DNA of 64,000 bases from Lunularia cruciata (GCA_948567375.1 OX419762.1:12034001-12098000); one strand, 5' to 3'; shown: positions 24,761 through 36,975, counted from the stretch's first letter. Numbers and translations are program-made. The notes: generated by a model from the letters alone, not told the origin.

Positions 24761-27340
24761 CTATTTACTGTTCAGGACATTTTGACTCTATCTCTAAGTG
24801 TTAAAGCTCTTTTCTACTTATTCCTTAGGAAAATCTTAGTCTCTCGAAAGACTCAACAGGTTTGGCATTCATTTCGAATATATCAACTGTCTCCACTGTA
24901 ATTAGAATTGAAGATTGCGTTACAGTGTATATTTCTCCCCACAGATTCCCAGTAGTATTCTAATCTGTCATCGTCTCAGCCTAGTTCCTATTTTCCAGAT
25001 TTATTCCGTGTCAAATAAAATATACCGAAATATAATGATAATATGCAGTGTCATTTATGCTGAAGAGAGTAACAGTTAAGGAGAGGCATCTTACAAAGGC
25101 GGCAACCCGACGCTGAGAGTAATGCTCCCCGACCGGAGGGAGGTTCGAACCAGAGAGATACAGTACTGCTTCCGTATCCCGAGGTCGCGGGGAATACGGC
25201 CGTCATAGAGGCTAGGGGTCATCCTATAGAGCATAGGGTAGGGGAATAAGGTCCGCACATGGGACTTGAAGTCCAAAGTTAAGGACTTGGGTTCTTTCGG
25301 TTCCAACACATAAGGGGGACAGCCCACAAGTGCTGCTACAGTGCAGTAACAGTCACTCGGCAGTCCTCCAAAAGATGCCATCGGACTGCAATAATTATTA
25401 GGACCAGTACCTGCATTAAGTACCTGCTTAGCGTGATTAACACTAATGCAAGTACATGAGTCAGGTTAAGTAACTATAGTAGTGTGGCTGTTACTGTACT
25501 TTGTTCGTTCGTTCCTGCGAGCCCTTCCCTTATCAAATGCAACTAGATGAAGTTGGCTGTGCGCTTTACTTGTGAAGCATGTGAGAAGGAGTGGTAGATG
25601 AAGAAGGAAGGACACACATAGACGAGAAATAAGTTGTAGCACGTGGAGGACATGTCTAGAGGTTATTGGAATTTTGTAGTCATCACATTTGCTTGTCGAG
25701 GTACAAACGTGAGACCATTTTGTTTCATGTGTGAGTGCGACTCGAATAGAAAACAAAAGCGGTGGGAAGACTCCCATCGAGCCGTACAAGGATAGTTTTC
25801 GTGTGTTAAAGGGGGAGATGGAAAGACGGGGATATATGTGGCATATTTGTTGGTGGTACTGTGGATAGTCTTAAGGGCAAAATTAAAAGTGATGGCAGCG
25901 GAGGACATATAAGTACTTCGAGAGAGAATGAACTCATGATGATGGTCTCTGAATAAGTGTTGGTCGAACCGTCGAAGTGGAGAACAAATATTGGGACTTT
26001 ATGATCGATTGTTTATTATATAACCTAAATGGCAAATGGCGATACAAGGACAAGAAGCACAATCATTTAGAGTTCTCACGAGTGAGAGAGTTTCTCTTTC
26101 TGAAAGAGAAGCTATACCGAAAAGCCCGTCTTGATAAGCTATCGGTATTCATGTGCTAGGCCTATCAGTTCTTCTCGTCTATCCTAAATTTCAGTGATTC
26201 TTCGATGAACATTGAAAACGACCGACTCCTAACTCTACATAGAAAAACTTTCAAATCCATCTCCTCTCTCCTTTGCCCACGATGTAACGCAACGAGCGAC
26301 AACAACTGCAGATTGTCGTCTTCAAAAGCATAAACTATTAGACCACAGAAATAGTTTTGGCCCTAACATTAGTTTATGCTTTTGACTTCACTTGCTTTTT
26401 AGTATGTAGTATAAAAGTTCTCCACCTTGTCTACACTTTCGATGATATAAAGTTTGACAAATGAACATCCGATGTAAAAGCTGTGGGGGTGTACTTTCTT
26501 ATCGTTGAATGAACATCCCAAGAACCCCTGTTCTGGATGGGAGTAGAATGAGACTTGGCTGCTCACCATATCAACAGTAGAGCAACTCTGGAGGGTTCAG
26601 TTAGTTTGTATTGATGTTTGGACCGTCCTTGAAAGTTTGGGATGACATTTATCATGCAAAACGATATCGCTTTTATGACATGGATTGGTGTCATGTGAGT
26701 TAAAAACGAATTTTCATCTTCCTTATAGCAATCTTTGCCCTTGAGCCCCCATCGTACATGAGTACCAAAAGACTGCCTAGTATGCTGAGGTTTCTGATTA
26801 TTTAATTAGATGCTTGAAATCCACTTCGAGTATCAACATTTGATGTGATGACAAGATCGCCATTCCCCAATGACAAGATCTTTTGGAATGTTCATAAACT
26901 GACTGTGATCAGTTAAAGAAGATCACTATGAATTCTGAGTTAGAGTGTGGTGAGCAACATCACTAATGTTTATTTAACTAGACAAGAAAATTTCCATGGT
27001 ATACGCAATAAAAAGTAAAATCCCCTCTCTCAGTAACGTGTTCTATTTCAAGCTAATGAAAATGTATTTTTCGCGTCCATAAGCAGGTTGCCATCCTGCT
27101 GTGTCAAGAAATTAACCAATAAAATGAACATATCTTAATCTTAAATCAAATGCTTTATGATTGACCCTCTTTGGGAAATCTCTTTGAGTTTGATAGAGTA
27201 CGTGAGAGTAAAGGCAGGGCCATCATGATGAAATATAAGAGAGAGAGAGATAAGAGATATCCTAAGGTAAGGACACGATCTCCTACCATAAGGACAAGTG
27301 AACACGATTGGGTTAACTCTTTAGGGTCGGACGAGTCGCT
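24761..27340. other. intergenic sequence, no gene supported
   Basis: Contains a GC-richer minus-strand frame of 96 residues (25091-25381) without a recognisable domain, and the long-loop inverted repeat at 26322-26385. Otherwise I see nothing. Confidence 0.45.
26322..26385. repeat. perfect inverted repeat, 16-bp arms, 32-nt loop
   Basis: TCAAAAGCATAAACTA (26322-26337) is matched exactly by TAGTTTATGCTTTTGA (26370-26385). Pairing does not continue outward, so the stem is shorter than in known plant microRNA precursors. It resembles the 6-9 kb hairpins but has a longer loop. Confidence 0.85.
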
Positions 27341-28520
27341 TAAGTAAGATCTTAGCGTTGAATGATAGTTCCCACTTTCGGCGACTGGGGAGAGAGAGGG
27401 GCGGCTAAAAGTGGAAGGGTTAAAACGGGGGACCGATGGGGAGAAGGGAGAGGGACCCACGAGTGCATTGACCAGGCGGCGGTGGGTAACGGTCCCACAG
27501 GAGGGAAGGGACACAGAGGCCTGCCCTGTACTCACTACGGACGGCGACCCAGTTAGTGCTCTGCTGGGTGTCATACGTAGGCCTTACGGGGAACCCGGTC
27601 GGATGACGGGCTAACGCGCGGCCTGCTTTTGGTGAGTGGGACCCGGGAGGGAAAACTCGATCATTTAATGCGCGCCGCACTTGACCTTTCTCCCATGTTC
27701 CGCGTAAGTTTAAGGCAACCCCGTTCCAGCGCTAAAGACAAAATGTGGTCATCTCTTTTTCCTTAGATTTCAAGCCCCTTGAAGTCCGCCACTGTCCTCC
27801 AGTTCTATATCTGAGGCTGGCTACCTTTGACTGCCTGCAAAGCTTTCCCTCGGACAGAGTTAGTTGACTGGCTCCCTACCCTAGATGCGCCCTAGATGCC
27901 CTCGTGAACCGGGCCCAGACAGCGGGATGGTGCTGCCTGCCTGCCTTGGTTGGTCGGAACTCCCGTGGCTTTGGCGGTGTCGCTGAATTAGCGAGAATGT
28001 GACGTTTTTCCTGTATTGTCCGCCGTCACCCCAAATGTAGCCAATGAAAACGGAGACGGTATCATTCATTGTATAGCGGAAGAGGTAACAGTCCGTATCA
28101 GGAGTGAAAACCGGGTCGGTCGGTCGGTCGGGCGGGGCGGGTCATTTCTCTGTCTCCCCTCGCTCCTTCCCTCGCCCAACCCCCCCTAGTTCAAACGTCT
28201 CTGATTCCCAAGTTCCCCGCGCCGCTATTTTAGCCGGATGGCAAGACATTAGAGTCTGACGAACTTCTCTACTTACCATATGCTTTATGCAAATCAGAAA
28301 CCACCGCATAAAAATATCTCTATCTCCCCATCCGGCGGTTTCCGGATCCGCAAGGGATTGCCAACCGACTGTCATATTGCCGGCGGTTGGGCCAAGTAGC
28401 AGGACAAGGGACCGCCTATCTCTGGCTCTCTGGGACGTTACTCCAGGAGAAGACAGTAAAGGGAAGTGTCGCTTGGGAGTTAAGGGAAGTGTCCCTTAAC
28501 TCTCTTTGCCGGGAAGGTAA
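27341..28520. other. CpG-rich patch upstream of the AP2 gene region
   Basis: GC- and CpG-rich sequence with overlapping frames on both strands (up to 86 residues beyond 27360) and a CGGT simple stretch near 28112-28133. A small perfect hairpin, GAGTTAAGGGA (28477-28487) with TCCCTTAACTC (28492-28502), lies at the right end. No domain is recognisable. It could belong to the distal promoter of the AP2 gene or be an old repeat. Confidence 0.35.
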
Positions 28521-28679
28521 CATTTTACCTTTTGGCCGATTTATTTCGTTTGTTGAGTGACTTTTGATTCCCTTTGAGGTATGTGGACGGGGGGAGAGTA
28601 TGAGCTTGAGTTTGAGCCGAAGCTTGGCTTGAGTTGCAGCAGAAGCTTAGCGGACAACTAACTACTGGTGTGGTCTTTG

Positions 28680-29700
28680 TGTACAAGGTGGTGGGAGTAG
28701 GTAGGAAGGAGAGGGAGGAAATGAGGAAGTGGAGAGGGGAGGAGAAGAAATCTCTCTCGGGGATTGTAGAGAGCGCGGAAGCATTGTCTGGTTGGTGCTG
28801 TGCCCACAACCTGGAGGAACTTGCACAGAGGGAGGAGAGGAGAGGGGGAAGGACTTCAAGGAAGGAAGTTGGATTGGGTTGTGTGCTCAGAAGCGTTTAC
28901 TTCCTTCCTGGGAGAGAGCATCCATCCATCATAGGAGGAGTGGAGTGAGATCAGCATTAGATAGATTGCTGCCGCATGTACGAACAAGACCCACAGCAGC
29001 ACGAGAGAGCAAGCGAGCGAGAGAGGAAGTTTGAAGGAGGGGAATAGGAGGAGGAGAGCAAAGAGTAGGAGAAGTCCAGTAGCCAGTGAGAGTGATAGCG
29101 CGCGATAGGAGCCAGAGAACAAGAGAGTATTAGTGTAGTGTGCACACCAGAGAGTGGAAACGAACGCGTACTTGGTAAAGGGCTCATTTGAGGAAAGAAT
29201 AAGTGAGCGCAGCAAAGGGTGGGGCTGTCGGACTGAGAGAAGCAAGGCAAGAGAACATAACGAAGAGAGAGGAGTGGGGCGGGTCTGAGGAAGAGAAGGA
29301 GGAAGGAGTAGGAGTATAGTTGGAGAGCCGGCCCGTAATTCGGGGCATATATGGGTTGCAGAAAAGTTGGTTGAGACAAGAGTCCGCATGCGCAGCAGCG
29401 ATCTCAATCAATTGAAGTTGTGGTGTGGGTGTCGTAGTAGTCCTTAAGAGAGAAGAGGTGGTGGAGGAGGAAGGCGAAAGTGGAAACAACTTAAGTCAGT
29501 GGATTTCAATCCAGGCCAGGCCAGACACGACAACTCTCAGACCAGGGGGAAAGAAGGAAGAAAGACAGGCAAAGAGATTGAACGAACACATATATCCCTC
29601 ACTATTACTACACACAGAAGACACAAACACACACGAGGTGCTGGTTGAAGAGCGGTGTAGAGAAGAGAGAGCAAGGGAAAGAGTAGTCTGTGCTGTGCTG
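28680..29700 (+). promoter_or_regulatory. purine-rich (GA-type) tract, probable promoter or 5' leader of the AP2 gene
   Basis: For about 1 kb the plus strand is dominated by GGAGGAG, GAGAGAG and AAGGAGG words, while C and T are sparse. The strongest stretches are 28690-28760, 28820-28870 and 29020-29330. The tract lies 1-2 kb upstream of the AP2 start codon on the same strand. GA/CT-rich promoter and leader sequences are common in plants and GA repeats bind BASIC PENTACYSTEINE proteins; that this tract is bound is inference. The transcription start cannot be placed from sequence. Long minus-strand serine/leucine-rich frames here (for example 28856-29407) are shadows of the composition. Confidence 0.5.
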
Positions 29701-29798
29701 CCGTTGAGTTGGTTGTTTGGTTGATCCATTCGAGAAGCTTGCAAGCTTGTAGTGGGGTGTGATAGTAGTAGTCCTAGTTCGCTGCTCTCATCTCTGCT

Positions 29799-29909
29799 AT
29801 GGGTTTAGGTGGCTGCTTTGGATACCGCCTGGAGGCCAGTAGTGTGATAATATTGATGCGGGCCTTTCCTGAAAGGTTCAGCGCTGAACCTGCTCATGGT
29901 TCCAGTTGA
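29799..29909 (+). other. candidate upstream ORF (36 codons) in the putative AP2 leader
   Basis: An ATG at 29799 opens a short frame closed by TGA at 29907-29909, 726 bp before the AP2 start codon. It begins MGLGGCFGYRLE. If the leader starts upstream, and the segment is not removed as a leader intron, ribosomes would meet this ATG before the main start. No conserved-peptide family is recognised and expression is not shown. Confidence 0.25.
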
Positions 29910-30634
29910 AAGAACAGCGCTGATCCGAATTCGCGTCGTGAAGTAGTCGTCCTGAGGTGTGGCGTTTTGTTTCAGGAGGATCATTGTATAGCGCTTCAGT
30001 GAGGAGAGGTGGTGCTACTACTAGCACACACAGCAGCAGGCATCGTAAGGACTAGAATATCATTCGTCAGCTCTCATTTCTTTGCCGAGGAAATCTACAG
30101 CCTATCAGTTCTTGGTTCAGTGCAGTTTCGTTCGCTCTTCCATTATACACTACTCTAAACATCAAACCTGGAATTTGATACCCCTTTCATCTGGAGAGTG
30201 TTTCCACTGTCTCATCTGTAATTTGGAGAAGTCGACTCGTTACGTAGCACGTTGTGCCCACTGTCTAGCCAAACTTGTACATTCGCTTCTTCATCATCAT
30301 CCTCCCCCTCCCTTCTCCAAACTACCACCTTGCTGCTACTACGTTTCACTGTAATAACTTTCACATGCCAGTAATCAGTTCTCGTTCCTCACCATTCCGA
30401 GTTGTCCATCGTCCCCCAAGTATTCTCGTCTGAGCAGAAGTCCGTGTCTGCCAATGTGGGCAACGGATATCTTGACCTACGAAAACCTGTCTGAAGAAGA
30501 GGACGAGTGGTCACTAACCGTTTGTTACTGGGGTAGAGCACCAGCGTCTTAGCTACCGATCTTTCGATCACTCCCATCTCCACTGTTTCTCGTAAGCAGT
30601 CAAGCTGGGAAATTTCGTAGCTGAAGATAGGTCG

Positions 30635-33600
30635 ATGAGGTCGGTCAACAACTGGTTGGCCTTCTCTCTATCCCCGCATTTGACCATTGATGTGCCGGAA
30701 CATACACCTTCAGCACAATCTAATGGTCCTAAGATGGCTCAACATTCTTCAGCGGAGAATGGCATGTCCTATAACGGGCAACCATCGGGCGAGTGTTACA
30801 ACCTTGGACAGTCAGACGGCGACGGTCTGTCCATGCGCCCCGATGGCTCGCTTTGTATAATGGAGGCGTTGAGTCGCTCTCATAGTGGAGGTAAGCTCTC
30901 TCCCCATCTCTCGCCACTCTAAGTTTTAGTCAGTCAGTCCTCTTCAAAGTGGGAGCTTTCTGTTTTTATCTATGCACCCTTAGGGTCCGTACTGAATCAA
31001 CAATTTCATCGGTTTCCCATAAATGAACTTCGAAGTCATCTGGTTCAGTTCAATTCAATCATCTGAACCCAATTAATGATCATGCCTCGTGAACCCAGTA
31101 ACATGCCACACTGAAACTTCTACAGTAAATCAGACCCGAGCTCAATTTGGCTTTCAAATGATATGAATAATTCTGATGAGCGGGATTCACTCGATCGCGA
31201 AGAAGTAGAAGAAGCTGATGAGAATGTCTCTTTACCAAATCTGTGTTCGCTCGGTCTCATGGAGGAACGAAGAAGTATTTCCGCTATGTTCTCCAATCTC
31301 AGCGGTAACGATTCATTCCTCCGGGGATGGTCGAAATCAAATGCCCACATCCTACTGCCGAATGTACCTAATAGTCCGATACGATGTATGCAGGCGTCCA
31401 GAACTTGTGGGACTTGCTCAAGGGTAAGGATATCATCTACTGGGAAGTGAGTTAAGGTTAACAGGTGTCGAAAGTGACTGATTTAACGAAGAATTTGGTG
31501 GTTTTGTTCTTGTTACAGATTGGGCCCAGCTCAAGACTGGTCATGTGCAGCACCCCTCCCAGCATTTGCTGAACGCCGAGCTCTCAAGGTTGGCGGGCAG
31601 CAGAGCACCTAGTGAACAGATCACTCAGAACCAATATGATTCACTGGGTACCCAATCCAATAAGTCGGACCATGACTCGGGCCCGAAACTTGAAGACTTT
31701 TTGGGAGGGGCTTCGTCGCTGGGAGGTCAATACACCAACCGTTCAGATTCACAAACACACAATTTCGAGAACCTGTATTTCAGGGATATCAATGTGAATC
31801 TGAGTCCTTACTCTGGTGCTGCCCAGCAACAGGCCAATCATGTGCCTCCTAGTTTCCATGCGTACGGCTTGCAGAGGACTGATAACTCTTCCACACAGCA
31901 ACCGTACGACTCTCACTCAAGAAACGACACTGCAGCAGAGCCAAATCTCTGCCATCCCAATGTGCACGCACAGAATCTGCTGCAGGTGGCTCTCGATCAA
32001 CACCACCACTCCGGGGGTAATAATTCCAACCAGGGTGGTGACATGTTGCAAGATTGCACCCTTCAGCTGCCTCAAGGTCCTAACCTTTCGGCTCTGAAAA
32101 CCTGGCTACGGCAGAGCCAAGCAGCCCCCGGAACTGGTGGTGTCAACGCCCTAGGAGGTGGAGATGGCAACAAGCAGCAACAACAGCAGCCAGGAGGTAT
32201 TGGCAAGCCAAATCTCCCTACAATGGCCAATCTCCATCAGTCTTTGTCTCTGTCCATGAGCCCCGGCTCCCAGTCCAGCAACACTTTGGTCGGCGCCCAG
32301 CCTGCCAATGTCGCTGCTGAGACTTCTCCTGAGACTAGGAAGAGAGGAGCAGGTCGGGCTGGCTCTAAGGAGGCCTCTCCTCGTAAATCCATCGACACTT
32401 TCGGTCAGAGAACTTCTGTCTTCCGCGGGGTCACCAGGTGTGTTGTCCCTGTCCAGTATTCCCTTTATCATCTGATTATTCAGTGGAGTTAACAGACAGT
32501 TGACTACCGTATCAGCCGAATACACTTGCAGTTTTCCTAATTGCCGTGTTCGAAATCCAAGTCAGGGTTGTTTCAGCCATATTATGATCTAATGTGATCG
32601 AGAGACTAAACTTTGAATCCCTGTATGATTTTGCTAAGATTCTTGGATGATTGAATATCTGGGTCCTCGTAGGCATCGTTGGACTGGACGGTATGAAGCT
32701 CACCTTTGGGACAACAGTTGCCGAAAGGAGGGGCAAACTCGCAAGGGCCGTCAAGGTTTGTCTTCCTAGTTTGATCGTACCTAGGCTGCGTTAATGTCAT
32801 TCATTCCTTCCTCGGAGGATTGCACAAATGTCTGGCTAATTGAGCTAATATCTCTCGTGGCATTTGTGCATGTAACATTTCTACCGGCCTTCAATCAACA
32901 GTTTACCTCGGTGAGTCCGTCTATGTATCCATGCCGCAGGTCACAGATCTATTGATTGAATGACTCATTTCACTTAGTAAAGGCAGCGCTTCCGGAGATT
33001 TCCAAAATTATATTGATTCACCTATATTGCTACATCCTTTCAGGTGGATATGACAAAGAGGAAAAGGCTGCGCGCGCCTACGATCTCGCTGCTCTCAAGT
33101 ACTGGGGTCCTAACACTACCATCAACTTTCCGGTACAATAATCACGCGAATCAACCTCCTCAGAATCTAGCGCTCTGTGATGTGACTCGATGGAGTCCAC
33201 GTCCTGGGGAACGGGTGAACAGATAGAGGCCTTCCTAGTACAGTGGACGGGAATCGCGCTTTGGTTGTTAAAAACGTGCCTTTTCCTAAGTCTGATGCAC
33301 GTTACCGGTAGTGGACGTGATTGACTCAGTCCCTATCTACGTGTGTCGGTGTCAAGATCAGTCGCTGCAATAGTGATGGTGGTTTGAATGAAAAGCTAGC
33401 GCATCCTGTAGTACGAGGGTTCGTTTGTCACCATCGCGTCAATTGATCGCATTTGGCCATGTTGGATTGGATGGGATAATTCGCAGATTCACCAGTATGA
33501 GAAGGAGCTCGAGGAGATGAAGAATATGACCCGGCAGGAGTACGTGGCTTCCCTCCGGAGGTTAGTAGTGCAAGGCCTCCAATTAATGAGACAAGTTTCC

Positions 33601-35681
33601 CATCTGATATCTAGGATGGTGGTACGGTCGATTCTTCTGAAAGTTAGTCATGGTCCACAACCCCTCCAAATCCTGTTTCCTGAAAGGTAGGGTGGGGTGG
33701 ATTCTTCACCGTACTCAGTACGGATTGTAATTCAATTTCACCCATCATCATCGCCGTTTGTGTGGGCAACTGTCCGTGCACATTTCCGGGTCTGATGTTT
33801 GCTGAGCACCTAGCTTACTTGGTGCTCGTGAAGCCAGATCAGCAAACGCAGTACGGGCTGGGCATGTGTACTTGCTTGCGTGGTCCTATCAAGTCATTCA
33901 TCTGACCATGTGAACCCGTCTTATTCCAATTACAGAAAGAGCAGTGGATTCTCGAGAGGTGCTTCTGTTTATCGTGGTGTCACCAGGTATGTGTAGATCA
34001 CTAGCAGCTAAGTTGGCGAGTGCAATATCTTGCTCGCAGATAATTTGTGTCCTTCCGGGGATAATTCTTCTCTAACGAGCTGGTTCCCATTTCTTTTTCT
34101 TGAAGCCCATGGAGCTGACTTATTGGTTTGAGTTGACCATCGCCTTACCTCATGAATATGATGTGACTGCAGGCACCATCAGCACGGCCGATGGCAGGCA
34201 CGAATTGGCCGAGTTGCTGGAAACAAGGACCTCTATTTGGGAACATACAGTGAGTACACTCCTTTCGAACTTTGGTATAAACCAACCGTCATCTAGCCAA
34301 TCGCGAACGGATGTGTAGACGTCCAGGAAATGGATCAGCTTCTCCTTTCCATCCCCTTTTGAAAGTCAGGGCAGAAGTAGCGACGGCCATCAATCAGTTC
34401 TTGTCGAAGAGATTCCCCCTCCTGTTTATGATGTTGGAATTTACGGATAAGTTCAAAAGATGTACGTACCCCCGCTCTTAATGTCAGGTTGTGGGAAAAA
34501 GCCACCGCAAAGTCTTCAGGCATGTCCTTATTGCCACCTTTTGTCAAAAGTAGCAATAAGTCGGGTGTGGCCGTACCGTTCAACGGTATACGCTCGACAT
34601 TTACTAGATGTAAAACGAGCAGTCTGAAATGTAGAAAGGGTCATAGTTGTATAATGGAGGCTTACTTGCCAGGCTGGTGGACTTGTCGGAATAGTTTACA
34701 GTTCAGATGGAAGTCGTAAAGATGGATCCGTAACGTATTATTGTGGTGGATTTTGGTTTTGCAGGCACCCAGGAAGAAGCAGCTGAAGCGTATGACATTG
34801 CTGCGATAAAGTTCAGGGGAATAAACGCGGTGACAAACTTTGACATCAGCCGCTATGACACGAAGAGGATTTGTGGGAGTGCCCACAATACCGCTGATGG
34901 TGAATCGCCCAAGGTTCAGGCCGCATCGACCAAGGAGTTGGCAGTTGTAGCCCCGGAGCAGCCGAGTGATCCAAGTGTGGACGGTGGGCACCAAACGGAC
35001 GAGGATTCCCAGAGCTTGCAAACAGGGAACACCAACACCAGCCAGGTCACAGACGGGTTGGTGTCCAAGTCCCAGCTCCAGGAATGGCAGATGCTGTATC
35101 ATCAGCAGCGCAATTGGGATGATGCCAATCAGCAGCAGCAGCCAGATGTGAGGACTCAGTCTCTGATATCGGACCTGGGCCATCACAAGTTCCTGCAGTC
35201 GCCAGCAGGAAACATGCATTCGGCAGTGCTGAGGAACTTGATGGGGCTCAGTGACGCCGGGGCCAGCGGTAGTGAGTCCTCGGGAGGAATGTTAGCTGGC
35301 TTGCCTGGGGGATCGAGTTCTTCAATGATGGGAGTAGGAAGTAACTCCGGATTTCCAGGGAGTCAGAATAGTCCTAAATCACTGAGAGAGCAACAACAGA
35401 GCGAGGACGAGAGCTCTAAGAGTGGAGGGGGAGGAGGACAGGGTGGTGGCGGAGCGTATGAGAATGTATTGCAAGGAGACTTGAGCAGGCATATTCTGTA
35501 TCTGTCCCATGGGCAGTCGCCACCGAATGGAAGTAGCGGTAAGCAATCGACGAGCAGTTATGACAACAGCTCGTTAGGGAATCAGTCATGGATGAGCACT
35601 CAAGGAAATTTGAATCAGCGGGTTTCTGCTGGCCACTTGAGTGTTGGCCACATGCCAATTTTTGCAGTTTGGAACGATTGA
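30635..35681 (+). CDS. ANT: AINTEGUMENTA/PLETHORA-like (euANT) AP2-domain transcription factor
   Basis: Nine coding exons join in frame: 30635-30890, 31519-32437, 32673-32755, 32902-32910, 33044-33132, 33487-33560, 33936-33986, 34173-34249 and 34765-35681 (2475 nt, 824 aa plus stop). All introns are GT-AG. The start is the ATG that opens with [11 protein letters not shown] (residues 5-15), the conserved N-terminal motif of the euANT lineage. Further euANT motifs are PKLEDFLG (about 140-147), ALKTWLRQ (about 277-284) and [14 protein letters not shown] before repeat 1. AP2 repeat 1 spans about 385-452 ([20 protein letters not shown], then [20 protein letters not shown]). The linker carries [20 protein letters not shown]. 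Repeat 2 spans about 487-553 ([20 protein letters not shown], then [20 protein letters not shown]). Glutamine-rich runs flank the domains, and the C-terminus ends [10 protein letters not shown]. The family are nuclear DNA-binding regulators of meristem, stem-cell and organ growth; moss relatives (APB genes) specify gametophore apical cells. No miR172-type site is expected in this subfamily. Family is certain; exact orthology is not. Confidence 0.96.
32902..32910 (+). other. ANT: 9-nt coding microexon of the AP2 gene
   Basis: TTTACCTCG lies between an acceptor CAG (32899-32901) and a donor GTGAGT. Exon 3 ends with the first base of a codon, so the microexon supplies the rest of the valine codon, tyrosine, leucine and one base of glycine (V-Y-L-G), joining GRQ to GGYDKEE. 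Without it repeat 1 would lack these conserved residues. A VYL microexon at this position is established for Arabidopsis ANT-type genes. Confidence 0.95.
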
Positions 35682-36300
35682 CCTGCACCATCACCAGTGT
35701 ACTACGAAGCAGAAGTGAAATCGGCTGTGCAGGAGTAGAGAAGGAGAAATTAAGAAAGATTTCGATCGAGTCACTGGTGTTGTAGTTCCTGGTAGCTCTC
35801 AAATCTCAATTAGCCAGCTATATTAAGCTAGCCGCAGGGTGTCTGAACCATCTGTTGCTGGAATTTCTACAGTTGGTCTTTTGGTTATTGGGTTCTAGTT
35901 GGAACAGAATGGGAGCCGATCTGAATTGTCGAAGCAGATCCAGTCATCATCGTCGTCATCCTTGAAGCTCTGTAGGAGGAGCAGATAAGCAAAGCTGGAA
36001 CCCGGGCTTATTCCCCTTTTTTGTTCTACCGGGGATAAGGAGGAGAGGGAACCTTGTAATGTTAGCTGCCGCGGCTGCTAGCCGGCAGGCCCACCACCGT
36101 TTTTTTTTGGTCACTGATCACGTACACAGTTGGTTGGTAAAAAAAGAAGCCAGCAGGCAGGCTTACCTAAGAAAGATCGATGTCGACGATCTCTGGTATT
36201 TGTAGTAGCTGCTTGTGTGCTGTGTCTGTCAAGCTGCTTTCAGTCACTCAGTCGTTACTGCTGCCACTACCGAATTGTGATACATTCAAATTAAACACCG
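35682..36300 (+). other. probable 3' untranslated region and flank of the AP2 gene
   Basis: Non-coding sequence directly after the AP2 stop codon. No canonical AATAAA is obvious; the nearest A-rich word is AAATTAAACA near 36287. The end of the transcript cannot be placed. Confidence 0.35.
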
Positions 36301-36975
36301 CCATATAGCACATGTAAAATGGTGTGCGAAGAATTCATTTATGCAAAACCCGAAAGGGATTGTATGATTGTAAATACGGTTTGGTGAAATCAATCTGCAG
36401 ACCCCTTGCTCTTTCTCAAACACTTCTCCTAGTTGCTCTTACTGCCGGTGATGTTTCTCATCTCATCAGTCTTTCAACTGCCATTTCTTTTCCGGAAATT
36501 GCCCTACCTTCACTCCGTTACGAACGTGGATTGTGTAACAATCTATCGTTTTGGATTGAAGGGAAATCATCTAACTTTTACTTTAGAGTTTGTTGTCCAC
36601 AAATCGTCATACGAAGTTCATCTAACGTTAATTAAATTCGATGAAATATTGACCACTAGATATACACCATTCTTTCCCTCGACTGTGGCGGTGGAAAAGG
36701 TGGAAGAGATTTTACTTCATTAAACTGACTTCTGGTCGGGGCCCTAACCTAAATCTAGCGAAACTGGAGCTCGAAAAGCCTTCAACCTGGAACTTGCTCA
36801 GCCTATTTACTTGCTCATTTTCCCGCTGGAACCTTTTCCTTTGGTTCCGATTGGTATATACATTCGAGTTGATCTACATCTTTAGACCGAGTGGGGTGCA
36901 CTGTTTCACAACCTTACACAAGATGGCTATTTCGAGCACGACACATGGTATGTCGAATTCAAGAGTTGAAAGTGA
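36301..36975. other. intergenic sequence, no gene seen
   Basis: Overlapping short frames (36324-36635 and 36433-36723) occur in two registers, and neither shows a motif. I see nothing else here. Confidence 0.45.

Noticed and set aside
25091-25381. Possible organelle-derived (plastid or mitochondrial) fragment
   Set aside because: The GC-rich minus-strand frame looked organelle-like in style, but no gene or RNA known from organelles could be recognised, so the idea is unsupported.
28856-29407. Minus-strand 183-codon frame and overlapping long frames in the GA-rich tract
   Set aside because: These Leu/Ser/Pro-rich frames arise from the purine-rich plus strand and occur in several registers at once. 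No domain or splice context was seen.
31163-31450. 95-codon frame just after the first AP2 exon
   Set aside because: It lies wholly within intron 1, which has consensus ends (30891 GTAAGC and 31518 AG). Joining exons 1 and 2 directly gives the expected aspartate codon and frame.
31545-32492. 315-codon frame as a stand-alone protein starting at GTG
   Set aside because: GTG at 31545 is an internal valine codon of exon 2. Translation beyond 32437 reads into intron 2, while the family sequence continues at 32673.
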